Shown in pieces: positions 46,462-55,245 of a stretch of DNA of 64,000 nt. A program made the position numbers and the translations under genes. Origin of the DNA: Legionella bononiensis. GTDB lineage: Bacteria > Pseudomonadota > Gammaproteobacteria > Legionellales > Legionellaceae. The number at the start of each line of letters is the position of its first letter. The stretch's first letter is position 1. The notes beneath the pieces were generated by a model. That model was given only the letters and a program-made list of their open reading frames with translations. It had not been told where the DNA came from and made no database searches. The DNA lies in NCBI RefSeq assembly GCF_016786215.1, contig NZ_JADOBG010000022.1, positions 248,001 to 312,000 on the forward strand, read 5' to 3'.

Positions 46462-47511
46462 TTAAGTTTTGACGTATTGCAGTACTTGCGCAGCATAGGA
46501 CAATCCGCCACCAACACTCATTAATAGAATTTTTCCTGATCGATCAAATACATTTTCTTCTACAGCACGTGCAAGGGTATACGCTATGGAAGCTCCTCCG
46601 ATGTTTCCAATTTTATCGGAATCCCATAATACTGTTGTATTTTTGAATTGATTTTCATCCAAAAGAAGATCAATTAATTTACGGTTAACCTGATGAGGAA
46701 TCACCCAGGTAATTTCATTTCGCTCCTGTTCTGTAGGGAGAATATGAGTAATCATCTCGGTATATCGTTTATAAGCCAGCTCTTTTAACAACGCTTCATC
46801 GCCGAGCAAATGATATCCTATAGTATCTAATTGCTCCTGAGTTGGTGGGAAGACTCCTTGAGTGGTGAATGCCTCAACATAGGCTCCATCCGTTGAAAAA
46901 AAACTTTGTTCTACTGTAAATGAACCCTGGTCTGATTGCTCAAGAAATAATGCTGCGGCGCCATCAGCCAGACCGATCCAGGTTTTTTCATTTTCGGGAT
47001 CGATTACTTTTGATAAAGTCTCAGCACAACTGACTAAAACATTTTTATAGCCCAAAGCCATCAAAGCATAGGCTAAATGCAAGGTGGATAATGAAGTAGA
47101 ACATCCTGTTTTCAAATCATAAGCAGGCGCATTTAAACCCAACTCACCCAATACTGCTGCTGCCTGAGAACCAGTAAATCGTTTATTTGTAGTAGAACCT
47201 AACAGAAATGAGGCTATGTGTTCGGGTTTATGAGTCTCAATTAATTTTTTTACTGCGCCCGCTGCCAATGATTCAGCGGTTAGATTTCGTGACGCATCAA
47301 GAGATTCCCAGGGTTTATGACACCAGTAGCGGGAATAAAAACCAAACTCTTCACCTATTTTTTCAGCGAATTTTTCGAGAAAAGCGGGAGATTGTTTTGC
47401 TGTCCTCGGAAAGTTCCTCAGAATTTCCAAATTGGTAATTGGGGCAGATTCAGGTAAGATTCTTGAGGCAGCGGAAATATTAAATCGAATATTAGGTTTT
47501 AAAATATCCAT
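46462..47511 (-). CDS. Ketoacyl-ACP synthase III family enzyme (B)
   Basis: 349 residues. The catalytic residues are Cys137 in LKTGCSTSLST, His273 in VIPHQVNRKL and Asn303 in KIGNIGGASIAY. It is distantly related to copy A and differs in the active-site surroundings (GCSTS against ACAG), so it probably takes another acyl group. It is the first gene of the leftward set and starts 178 bases from the divergent carboxyltransferase gene, with AGAGGTG ten bases before its ATG. The 150 bases between it and the FAAL gene hold no gene. Whether it condenses or transfers acyl groups is unknown. Confidence 0.88.
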   Translation of the reverse strand: MDILKPNIRFNISAASRILPESAPITNLEILRNFPRTAKQSPAFLEKFAEKIGEEFGFYSRYWCHKPWESLDASRNLTAESLAAGAVKKLIETHKPEHIASFLLGSTTNKRFTGSQAAAVLGELGLNAPAYDLKTGCSTSLSTLHLAYALMALGYKNVLVSCAETLSKVIDPENEKTWIGLADGAAALFLEQSDQGSFTVEQSFFSTDGAYVEAFTTQGVFPPTQEQLDTIGYHLLGDEALLKELAYKRYTEMITHILPTEQERNEITWVIPHQVNRKLIDLLLDENQFKNTTVLWDSDKIGNIGGASIAYTLARAVEENVFDRSGKILLMSVGGGLSYAAQVLQYVKT

Positions 47512-47689
47512 GACTTGTGTTCACCTCTGAACGTATTGGGGTGATGTGTTGTTATTGAAACTACACTTTTTTGTAGGAGCAGATCAAGTTTATTTTTTTC
47601 ACTGAATTCAAAATTAGTATGTCATAATTAAATTAAGATTAGTCTATATTTTACTGATTGATAAATATTTAATCAGTTTTGGGGGGTAG
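47512..47689. promoter_or_regulatory. Divergent promoter region of the acyl-biosynthesis locus
   Basis: This 178-base segment lies between two gene sets read outwards, so it must hold promoters for both. A dyad ACTGATT-N11-AATCAGT at 47653-47677, close to the rightward start, could be an operator. A run of six G directly before the ATG at 47690 is an unusual ribosome-binding site. Confidence 0.45.
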
Positions 47690-49105
47690 ATGTCTTTACA
47701 GTCTTCTGAGAAAGCTTCCATGAAATGGATAGAAAGTTTGATTGATGCCCATAGTTTTCTCCCACTGGGGTCAGAATATACTCCTGAGCATCAGCCCCAT
47801 TTGAAAGTAGGTGCTGAAGTGATTACCGGATTGGCAAAGGTAAATCATCGGCCAGTTGCTGTATACGCGCACAACACTGGAGAGAATCGAGGTTATGTGA
47901 CTCGTGAGGGCGCGATAAAAATTGTTCGATTGATGGACAAGGCAAGAGACTTAAAGATTCCTGTAATTGCTTTTCTGGCCTCTCCAGGTATTTCTCTGGA
48001 TTTATTAAGTGGCGACGAATACACCCAAATCATCAGTAGAAACATTTCATTATCCGGTTTGGTTCCTCAGCTTGCCGTCATCTCTGCGCCTACTCTTGGA
48101 GCTCCTGCTTATTCTGCTGTATTAATGGATTTGTTGTTTTTTAATAAACATCGCAGTTATCTGATGGTCACCAGTCCTATGGTAGTCCAACAGGCTATAG
48201 GTGAAAAAGTATCGATGAGTGAATTAGGCGGTACTGGAATGCATGCTACAACTACAGGGATAGCTGATTTTGTGGATGACAGCACGGCTGCTCAAATCAA
48301 CCATGTGAAATTGCTGCTGAATTTTTTACCCTCAAATGCCAATGAACTCCCACCACTGCATGCAGCACATGAACCGGTGCATCCCATGCCGGTGATCCCA
48401 GCCAATCCGCGTTTGCCGTTTAATATTCTGGAGTTGATTCACGCGATTGTTGATAATTCTGAAGTCATTCAATACAAACGTTCTTATGGCCAGGCAATGA
48501 TTTGTGCTTTTGTTCATATTAATGGCTATGCCGTTGGTTTGGTTGCCAATCAAAGCATACGTTTTAGTGGAGCGATTGATTCTGACGCAGCGCAAAAAAC
48601 GTCTAAATTTATTCGAATCTGCGACGCCTATTCAATTCCTATACTGACCCTAATCGATGTACCGGGCTTCATGCCGGGTAAAAGGGAAGAGCATAAGGGG
48701 TTGCTCCAACATGGTGCTAGACTGTGCGTGGCCATGCAGACCAGAGTGCCAAGGGTTAGTGTTGTTGTTCGTAAATGCTATGGTGCCGCAGCGTTTTTGA
48801 TGATGCAAACCAAATCTCAGAATGGAGATTTGGTTCTTGCCCTGGAAACCGCAAGTTTAGGGGTAATGGGTAAAGAAACCACAAAAAAAGTGCACACTAC
48901 GGATGGTCAGGTTCAGGATCACAAAATGGATTCAACATCAGAACATGCATCATTAATCGATGAATCACTCGCCGAAGCCTACTCTTTGGGAATCATTGAT
49001 GAAATCATTAAACCCATGCAGATACGTGCGCGATTGGCACAGCATCTCGAGTTTTTATATAGAAAAATGCACCAAATGCCTGATGCGCGACATTCAATTG
49101 TATAA
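47690..49105 (+). CDS. Acyl-CoA carboxylase carboxyltransferase-like subunit
   Basis: 471 residues, crotonase fold, of the biotin-dependent carboxyltransferase family. The C-terminal half has the signature ILTLIDVPGFMPGKREEHKG, then HGARLCVAMQTRVPRVSVVV and CYGAAAFLMM. The N-terminal half carries AHNTGENRGYVTREGAIKI and GVSAPT-like strands. It normally moves CO2 from biotin to an acyl-CoA such as acetyl-, propionyl- or longer acyl-CoA. No biotin carboxylase or biotin carrier gene is in the window, so a partner elsewhere is needed, or the protein does something else, such as decarboxylation. It is about 40 residues shorter than typical beta subunits. Ten bases separate it from the next gene. 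Confidence 0.85.
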   Translation: MSLQSSEKASMKWIESLIDAHSFLPLGSEYTPEHQPHLKVGAEVITGLAKVNHRPVAVYAHNTGENRGYVTREGAIKIVRLMDKARDLKIPVIAFLASPGISLDLLSGDEYTQIISRNISLSGLVPQLAVISAPTLGAPAYSAVLMDLLFFNKHRSYLMVTSPMVVQQAIGEKVSMSELGGTGMHATTTGIADFVDDSTAAQINHVKLLLNFLPSNANELPPLHAAHEPVHPMPVIPANPRLPFNILELIHAIVDNSEVIQYKRSYGQAMICAFVHINGYAVGLVANQSIRFSGAIDSDAAQKTSKFIRICDAYSIPILTLIDVPGFMPGKREEHKGLLQHGARLCVAMQTRVPRVSVVVRKCYGAAAFLMMQTKSQNGDLVLALETASLGVMGKETTKKVHTTDGQVQDHKMDSTSEHASLIDESLAEAYSLGIIDEIIKPMQIRARLAQHLEFLYRKMHQMPDARHSIV

Positions 49106-49114
49106 GGAACAATC

Positions 49115-50806
49115 ATGTCTTCCCTTGATGATTTGATTCAATTATTAGAGTCCTTTGAAGCCTATCTGGGTAATCCTGAAGAACCCAAAACTCCCGTAAA
49201 TTTTAAACAGATATTAATTCATGATGAGCAGGAAGCGCTTGACTGGAAGCATTTAAATTACATTAGGGACTGGGGATTTATGAATTACATTATCCCCCAG
49301 AATAGTGGCGGAGCATTGAATGCTCTGGATGAGGTTTATTTGCTGAGTAAATTAATTGCCAGAAGAGATATTACTGTCGCTATTGCTCTGGGATTATCTT
49401 TTTTTGGTGCTTTGCCTTTTTGGATTTCCGGTACAGTAGAACAGAAAAAATTATTGGCGGGGCTCATTAAAAAGGGGAGCATTGCTGCTCTGGCTTTAAC
49501 TGAAGAAACTCATGGATCAGATTTGACCTCAAATGAAGTTATTGCTCAACCTGTTGAAGACGGTTGGGAACTTTCAGGACAAAAATGGTGCATTAATTTT
49601 GCTACTGAGGGGGATCTGGTTTCAGTTCTTTGTCGAACTCATGAAAAGGGAGGGCTTCTAGGTTTTGGTCTGTTTTTTATTGATAAATCACTAATTAACA
49701 CAGGTTTTACACCAATACCGAAACTCCCTACGCATGGTGTCAGAGGCTTGGATATCAGTGGTTTTGTTCTGGATAAGCTCCGATTGCCTAAAGACGCATT
49801 AATAGGTACAGCACAACGTGGTTTGGAACTGACCTATAAAACGTTTCAAATTTCGCGAACTTTATGTGCTGGTTTATCGGTAGGTGGAGCCGATACCGCA
49901 TTGCGACTGGCTCTTTCTTTTAGTTTGGACAGACAACTATACGGTAAGCCCGCTTATGAAATCCCTGCGGTGAAACAGCGATTAGGGGAATTGTTTACCC
50001 AATTGTTAATCGCGGATTGTACTTCTCTTTGTGTACTAAGAGCATGCACTGTGTTTCCTGAAAAGTTGAGTTTTTGGTCAGCGATTATCAAGTTTTTAAT
50101 ACCTCGGCTTTGTGAGGATCTCGTGGAGCAATGCGGGATTATTTTGGGAGCCAGAGGTTTTTTAAGGACAACACCGTGGGCTGTATTTCAGAAAATCAGG
50201 CGTGATATTCAGGTTGTGGGCTTATTTGATGGAAGTACTCAAGTCAATTTATCCCTAATTGCCGGTAATTTATTACCTCAGGTCCGCATGCGCGGTACTA
50301 ATGCGCTGGTTGATTCGGAACAACTGAAGCGAATGTTTCATCTGGAATCCCCCTGTCCTCCATTTGAAGGGGACAATCTGAGTCTTTTTACCCATGAAGA
50401 AGATGATGTGTTTGCTGGATTAATGCAACTGGATTGTGAGCCCATCAATCATCTTATTGCTGCTGTTCGCGATGAAATTAAGACACTGGATCAACAGATT
50501 AGCCAACTTAGAGAACAAAAGGTATTTGACGCACGAAGCCTGCCTGCTTTTCGTTTGGCCGAGCATTATTGCTGGATATATGCTGCCTGTTGTTGCCTGC
50601 AGTTTTGGTATCACAATCACCATTCCCTGAGTCATGAATTAAAAGATATTAACTGGCTCAATTTAGCACTACAATTCATCCTGAATAAGCTGGACTCATC
50701 TCGCCTGATAGAAAGTGATTTACAAGAAAAGATGGCTGATCATTTATGTGCTTATTATCAGCAAAAAAAATTATTTGCTGTAATTTCAACGAAGATAGCG
50801 GAGTAG
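49115..50806 (+). CDS. Acyl-CoA dehydrogenase family protein
   Basis: 563 residues. The FAD/substrate region is typical: IAALALTEETHGSDLTSNEV, GWELSGQKWCINFATEGDLV, THGVRGLDISGFVLDKLRLP and the late FAD-binding stretch GLFDGSTQVNLSLIAGNLLP. The C-terminus extends about 180 residues beyond the core, as in long acyl-CoA or acyl-ACP dehydrogenases used in secondary metabolism. It would introduce a trans-2 double bond into a carrier-bound or CoA-bound acyl chain. It lies between the carboxyltransferase and the GH3-like gene, with spacings of 9 and 5 bases, so the three form one transcription unit. Confidence 0.9.
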   Translation: MSSLDDLIQLLESFEAYLGNPEEPKTPVNFKQILIHDEQEALDWKHLNYIRDWGFMNYIIPQNSGGALNALDEVYLLSKLIARRDITVAIALGLSFFGALPFWISGTVEQKKLLAGLIKKGSIAALALTEETHGSDLTSNEVIAQPVEDGWELSGQKWCINFATEGDLVSVLCRTHEKGGLLGFGLFFIDKSLINTGFTPIPKLPTHGVRGLDISGFVLDKLRLPKDALIGTAQRGLELTYKTFQISRTLCAGLSVGGADTALRLALSFSLDRQLYGKPAYEIPAVKQRLGELFTQLLIADCTSLCVLRACTVFPEKLSFWSAIIKFLIPRLCEDLVEQCGIILGARGFLRTTPWAVFQKIRRDIQVVGLFDGSTQVNLSLIAGNLLPQVRMRGTNALVDSEQLKRMFHLESPCPPFEGDNLSLFTHEEDDVFAGLMQLDCEPINHLIAAVRDEIKTLDQQISQLREQKVFDARSLPAFRLAEHYCWIYAACCCLQFWYHNHHSLSHELKDINWLNLALQFILNKLDSSRLIESDLQEKMADHLCAYYQQKKLFAVISTKIAE

Positions 50807-50811
50807 TGTGG

Positions 50812-52344
50812 ATGAATTGGAAAAAGATGTTAATTGCTGCAATGACTAAAAATAAGTACAAAGCTTTTCTTAAAGATACCCAGTTCCCTAAGCAGGCACG
50901 AGACCGATTATGGACAAAGGAAATTATCCCTTTATTGCGCCAATCGACTTATTGGCCTCCTGTTCTTGAACAAAAAAAATCATTGGATCTTGATGAGTTT
51001 GCAATAACGAATTATGAGGATTATGAGGAAGCTTTATTAGCCGCTCAGAACATGCATATTCAGCCTTTCAATGGTGAGGAATTAATTTTTTGGTCTGAGA
51101 CTTCAGGCACAGCGGGTGCCAGGAAATTCTTTCCGATTACCGCTTCATTTCAAAAGCAGTTTCAACGAACCATGCCACCTTACATCTACACCCTGACGCA
51201 GCGATTCAAGAATTTGTTCAAGGAAAAATTAGTGTATCTGGTTGCGGTAAATACGAATAAAACAACTCCTGCAGGTACTCCTTCGGGTTGGATTAGTAAT
51301 TTTAACTACCGTCATCTTCCTTCGTTTATAAAGCGATTTTATGCGATGCCGGACGAAGTTTTTGCTAATGATGAAGTGTATGAACAATGGGCTCCCTTGT
51401 ATGCTCTGGCTTGTGATTTAAGTGCCATGTTTGCGGTATCTCCCATGGTTATTGATACCTTTTACGATCGATGCGTTGAACGCTTTCATCATTATCTTCC
51501 CTATTTGATGGGCGAGAAAGCAGTTCCTGCTGGATTGCCACCCGTTCAAATAACAAAAGCCCGTCAGGAATATTTAAAAAACCTGGCGGCCAATAAATCT
51601 CCTCTGGGTTTTAATGAGTTATGGCCATCTTTGGAACTTGCGGGGTGCTGGACTTCAGGACTTTGTGAATTTCCCGCTCAGCAATTACAAAAACGGATGG
51701 GTGATAAAATAAGTCTGGTTGATGGAACTTATTCCGCTACAGAAGGTTGGCTGACCGTGCCACTGGAAGAGGGGGTGTTAGGCGGAATAGTGCATCCGGG
51801 TGCTCATATTGTTGAGTTTATTGAAGAAGGTAAGGAGCTGGATAAAAGTAATCTGTTGCAGAGCTGGGAGTTGGAAGTTGGCGCGAATTATGAGGTGTTT
51901 TTGACTACAGCGATGGGATTTGTGCGTTATCGGCTAAAAGACGTTGTACGCTGTACGGGTTATTTGAATAAGGCGCCCAGATTGGAGTTTTGTTATAAAA
52001 CCCAGTTACTGAAATTGGAAAGTTGCGCAATAACGGGTCAGGAGTTGCAGTCCATGGTGCAGGCAGCTGATTTTAAAATGGCGCCACACTGGTTTTTTGC
52101 GCGAAACAGTATTGGGAACCGAATTGTTCTGGTAACGGATAATACGGTGGAACTATCCGAATCTATCCTGGCAGATTTACATCATAACTTAATGCAAATC
52201 AGTCCAACCTATGCTCATAGCATGGATACTGGCGAAGTTGTTCCTATGACCTTGCTTCAATTACCAAAAGAAGAATTGTTGGCTGGTGTTCATGCTCAGA
52301 CAAAACCAAAATTAATTTCACAACAGGTTATTGCGGAACGATGA
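50812..52344 (+). CDS. GH3-family acyl-adenylate/amide synthetase
   Basis: 510 residues from the ATG at 50812 (GGAG upstream), five bases after the dehydrogenase gene. GH3 proteins are a branch of the ANL superfamily that adenylate a carboxylic acid and join it to an amino acid. Their three ATP motifs are here: SETSGTAGARKFFPIT, DGTYSATEGWLTVPLEEG, and LTTAMGFVRYRLKDVVRCTG. Plant members conjugate jasmonate or auxin; bacterial members are less known. As the last gene of the rightward set it is the natural candidate for release or capping of the product as an amide. Acid and amine are unknown. Confidence 0.88.
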   Translation: MNWKKMLIAAMTKNKYKAFLKDTQFPKQARDRLWTKEIIPLLRQSTYWPPVLEQKKSLDLDEFAITNYEDYEEALLAAQNMHIQPFNGEELIFWSETSGTAGARKFFPITASFQKQFQRTMPPYIYTLTQRFKNLFKEKLVYLVAVNTNKTTPAGTPSGWISNFNYRHLPSFIKRFYAMPDEVFANDEVYEQWAPLYALACDLSAMFAVSPMVIDTFYDRCVERFHHYLPYLMGEKAVPAGLPPVQITKARQEYLKNLAANKSPLGFNELWPSLELAGCWTSGLCEFPAQQLQKRMGDKISLVDGTYSATEGWLTVPLEEGVLGGIVHPGAHIVEFIEEGKELDKSNLLQSWELEVGANYEVFLTTAMGFVRYRLKDVVRCTGYLNKAPRLEFCYKTQLLKLESCAITGQELQSMVQAADFKMAPHWFFARNSIGNRIVLVTDNTVELSESILADLHHNLMQISPTYAHSMDTGEVVPMTLLQLPKEELLAGVHAQTKPKLISQQVIAER

Positions 52345-52410
52345 TGAGTTGGTCGTTTGATACTGGGGCGCGGTAACTCGGTGAATATTTGTTAGAAATG
52401 ATACCGGCGC

Positions 52411-52576
52411 AGAAGAAACCGAGCCGCGACCGTCAGGAAGCGGAAACCTGGGAAGATTGACGCACAATACGAGTAAGGAACTGAAATAAGCTGGCTGTAT
52501 TTGAAATTAACTACTGGTTATTCAACGCGCTCATTATACTGTTCCGCTTCCTGACAGCCTCGGATCGGTTTCTTCT
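52411..52576. repeat. Inverted repeat pair (repeat C)
   Basis: Arms at 52411-52444 (agaagaaaccgagccgcgac and on) and 52543-52576 are reverse complements with a few mismatches, around a 98-base spacer. A lone arm lies at 6548-6583. The 300-base gap 52345-52646 holds nothing else. Confidence 0.75.
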
Positions 52577-52646
52577 TATAAAGTATGAGGGTATTGGTGT
52601 GTATTTCCTCCTGGTAGTAAAACGTATTCAGGAGGAAATGGTGAAT

Positions 52647-53303
52647 TTATGGCCGTAAGTAGCTGAAGTTTTTTTCTGAAGTATGATTTTCGAGAAAGGG
52701 TTGAAGTATGAAGGCGGACAGCAGAGGCATGTCTTTTTTCATGATGTATTGGGCACTATAGTTTATAGTGTATTTAGTGAGTCTGTTCGATTCTTCGATA
52801 TTTAATAAGCCGTGATCGCCATCAATCTCATCGGGGTTACTTTTAATCCGATCGGTGAACCTTTGGATGTAAGCACTAGCGATTGGCTGCCCTTGTTGAC
52901 GCTCTTTCTGGTAATACAACAAGATGACCTGAAAATGAGCTTTGAGTTTCATCAAATCCCCATATAAAGTGGGATATGGACTATCGTTCATCAGAGCGAA
53001 TAACAAGCGGTTGGCAGTTGCTGTCAAGGTTTCGAGAAACTGTTTATTATTCAGTGGTTGATTCGAACTTTGAGCCAGATCAATCAGCTGACTGTTGTTC
53101 AAGTCTACCAAGTGCATAAAATTATAGATATATTGTGGTATGTCCCTTTCAGCGTTTATCTGTTTTAGAATGTTATGGGCTTCAATGCTTGATAACGGTA
53201 TGTGAATCTCGTGTTCATAAGGTGATTCAATTGGTAGTTGATTAACTGAATTGGTTTTAGAAATTACAGTAGATTTTTTTTTAGTTTTGAAGAATGTTCC
53301 CAT
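52647..53303 (-). CDS. Uncharacterised 218-residue protein
   Basis: It begins MGTFFKTKKKSTVISKTNSV, a basic N-terminus with no signal peptide. The rest appears all-helical with amphipathic stretches (TLTATANRLLFALM, GDLMKLKAHFQVILLYYQKE). No family is recognised and no active-site motif stands out. The ribosome-binding site is weak. The gap of about 260 bases to lpnE, transcribed the other way, has no visible gene. Placement next to lpnE in a Legionella-like genome makes an effector-type role possible, but nothing in the sequence shows it. Confidence 0.6.
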   Translation of the reverse strand: MGTFFKTKKKSTVISKTNSVNQLPIESPYEHEIHIPLSSIEAHNILKQINAERDIPQYIYNFMHLVDLNNSQLIDLAQSSNQPLNNKQFLETLTATANRLLFALMNDSPYPTLYGDLMKLKAHFQVILLYYQKERQQGQPIASAYIQRFTDRIKSNPDEIDGDHGLLNIEESNRLTKYTINYSAQYIMKKDMPLLSAFILQPFLENHTSEKNFSYLRP

Positions 53304-53562
53304 AATTTAGCCATCCCTATGCTCGTTTCATTGAGCTACTCGTGCCATTTCAAATGAATCCTTAAATCGGGCATCTCAATAAGCTATCTTCATTCCCTGC
53401 TTCTTTTTTTATCCTATGTGAATTAGAAACAATACTCCAGATATTCAAGTGAAAATAATCCTATGTATTCAACAATGAGTCAATTTGGTTTGTAATTTTA
53501 TGCAATGTTTATTTTTTGTAATATACTTTAATTCGATAGCTAATTAAAATAAGGTTTATATC

Positions 53563-54693
53563 ATGGACATGAAAAAATATATTTTATCGCTTTCGTTGGT
53601 TACTTTAATGGGTTCCCATGCCTTTGCTACAACACAGGAAGGTGAAGATGCTTATAATCAGAAACGTTATGAAAAAGCATTTATTTTGCTCAGTCCTGAG
53701 GCGGAAAAAGGGGATGCCAAGGCTCAATATTTGTTAGGTAAAATGTATTACAATGCTCAGGGTGTAGCCTATAATGCGGACAAAACAGAGCAATTATTGC
53801 TAGCCTCAGCAAACCAGGGTAATGTCGACGCCCAGGTACTTCTCGCAGGATTTTACTGGTACCTTAATACTCCCGAAGGATTTAAAAAAGCTCTGACCTG
53901 GTATCAAAAAGCCGCAGATCAGAATAATCCGGACGGACAATATGGTCTGGGCTATATGTATGATACCGGCTCAGGAGTCCCTCAAAGTGCTGAAACAGCG
54001 ATGATCTGGTATAAAAAAGCAGCTGAATTGGGAAATTCAAACGCCGCTTTAGCTATTGGTTATGATTACGATACCGGAACGGGTGTAAAAAAAGATAAAG
54101 CTGAAGCCATAGTATGGTATTCCAAGGCAGCAGATATGGGAAATGCCAGCGCTCAGTATAATCTTGGTTTAATGTATGAGCAGGGTGATGGTGTTCCTGT
54201 AGATTATAATAAAGCGTCTCAATATTTTGAAAAAGCAGCAGAACAAAATCACGCCAAATCTCAGTTGGAACTGGGTTATTTATACGATGCAGGAAAACTG
54301 GGCAGGACTGATTTGCAAAAGGCTGCTTATTGGTATCAAAAAAGTGCCGATTTAGGTAATGCTAATGCACAATATAATCTGGGTGATATGTACTTCTATG
54401 GTGATGGAGTAGGTAAAAATCTGGAGCAATCTGTGTTGTGGATGCGCAAGGCTGCAGAACAAGGATACGGTAAAGCTCAAAATCAATTGGGTATCTATTA
54501 TCGTGATGGTATTGGGGTAACAGCAGATCCCGTAATGGCCTATGCATGGTTCAGCGCGGCTGTAAATCATGGCTACGATAAAGCATCCGCAAATCTGAGT
54601 GATCTTGAGAAATCATTAAGTGCTGACGATCTGGTTAAGGCCAAGATGTTAGGTCAGCAATACAGTGATAATTATAAATCTCAAACAGAATAA
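53563..54693 (+). CDS. lpnE: Sel1-repeat protein, LpnE-like
   Basis: 376 residues. A signal peptide, MDMKKYILSLSLVTLMGSHA with cleavage after HAFA, is followed by about eight Sel1-like repeats running from residue 50 to 350, each of the form AQYxLGxMYxxGxGV...A...WYxKAAxxG (for example AQYNLGLMYEQGDGVPVDYN). L. pneumophila LpnE has this length and repeat number and helps host-cell entry and trafficking of the Legionella vacuole by binding host proteins. Orthology is inferred from size and layout. AAGG lies eight bases before the start. A strong hairpin follows the stop. Confidence 0.75.
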   Translation: MDMKKYILSLSLVTLMGSHAFATTQEGEDAYNQKRYEKAFILLSPEAEKGDAKAQYLLGKMYYNAQGVAYNADKTEQLLLASANQGNVDAQVLLAGFYWYLNTPEGFKKALTWYQKAADQNNPDGQYGLGYMYDTGSGVPQSAETAMIWYKKAAELGNSNAALAIGYDYDTGTGVKKDKAEAIVWYSKAADMGNASAQYNLGLMYEQGDGVPVDYNKASQYFEKAAEQNHAKSQLELGYLYDAGKLGRTDLQKAAYWYQKSADLGNANAQYNLGDMYFYGDGVGKNLEQSVLWMRKAAEQGYGKAQNQLGIYYRDGIGVTADPVMAYAWFSAAVNHGYDKASANLSDLEKSLSADDLVKAKMLGQQYSDNYKSQTE

Positions 54694-54700
54694 CACAATT

Positions 54701-54728
54701 CCCGGGTGAGTGATTGCCTTCACCCGGG
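54701..54728 (+). terminator. Hairpin after lpnE, probable terminator
   Basis: A perfect 9-bp GC-rich stem, cccgggtga/tcacccggg, with a 10-base loop starts eight bases after the lpnE stop. A run of seven T lies 15 bases after the stem, further than ideal. Confidence 0.6.
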
Positions 54729-54839
54729 TCACTTTCAGATTCCTTTTTTTAATTGTATTATGGATGTCTATAACGGCTTTAATTAAAGCTGGCTAGCTCT
54801 CAGGTCAAGATATATTGCTGTTATCCGGAGTGAAAAGAA

Positions 54840-55150
54840 GGATCACCTGAAACTAGCACAGTGCCGATACAGGGAGATCCTTCACTACGTTCAGGATGAC
54901 GTGATACCCAAAGAACACGTCATCCCGTGTGAAACGAGGGATCTTCTGAAACAGGCACAGTGCCGACATTGGGAGATCCTTCACTACGTTTAGGATGACG
55001 TGATACCCAAAGGACACGTCATCCCGAGAGAATCGAGGGATCTCCTGAAGCTGGCACAGTGCCGATATTGGGAGATCCTTCACTACGTTCAGGATGACGT
55101 GATACCCAAAGAACACGTCATCTTGAGAAAATCGAAGGATCTTCTGAATC
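54840..55150. repeat. Tandem array of repeat A, 99-bp period
   Basis: A truncated core (54840-54902), two complete 83-bp cores (54918-55000 and 55017-55099) and a truncated one (55116-55150) follow each other. They are joined by a 16-bp linker, tgatacccaaagaaca or a close variant. As 99 is a multiple of three, the array reads open in several frames and gives false ORFs. The gap 54694-55245 holds nothing else besides the lpnE hairpin. Confidence 0.92.
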
Positions 55151-55245
55151 ATTTGAAGGTGTTATATCAGATAGTGATCTGTTTATACTGTTCACGATTC
55201 AGTTGCTCAGTTTAAATTGCATCAATTTTAAAGGAACACGGTGTC

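Noticed and set aside
54840..55150. Possible CRISPR array
   Set aside because: Unit is 83 bp with a palindromic core and the linkers are nearly identical, unlike CRISPR spacers; no cas genes nearby.
54853..55152. 99-residue minus-strand frame with three 33-residue repeats
   Set aside because: It is wholly made of the 99-bp DNA repeat array, open because 99 is divisible by three; no ribosome-binding site and other frames are equally open.
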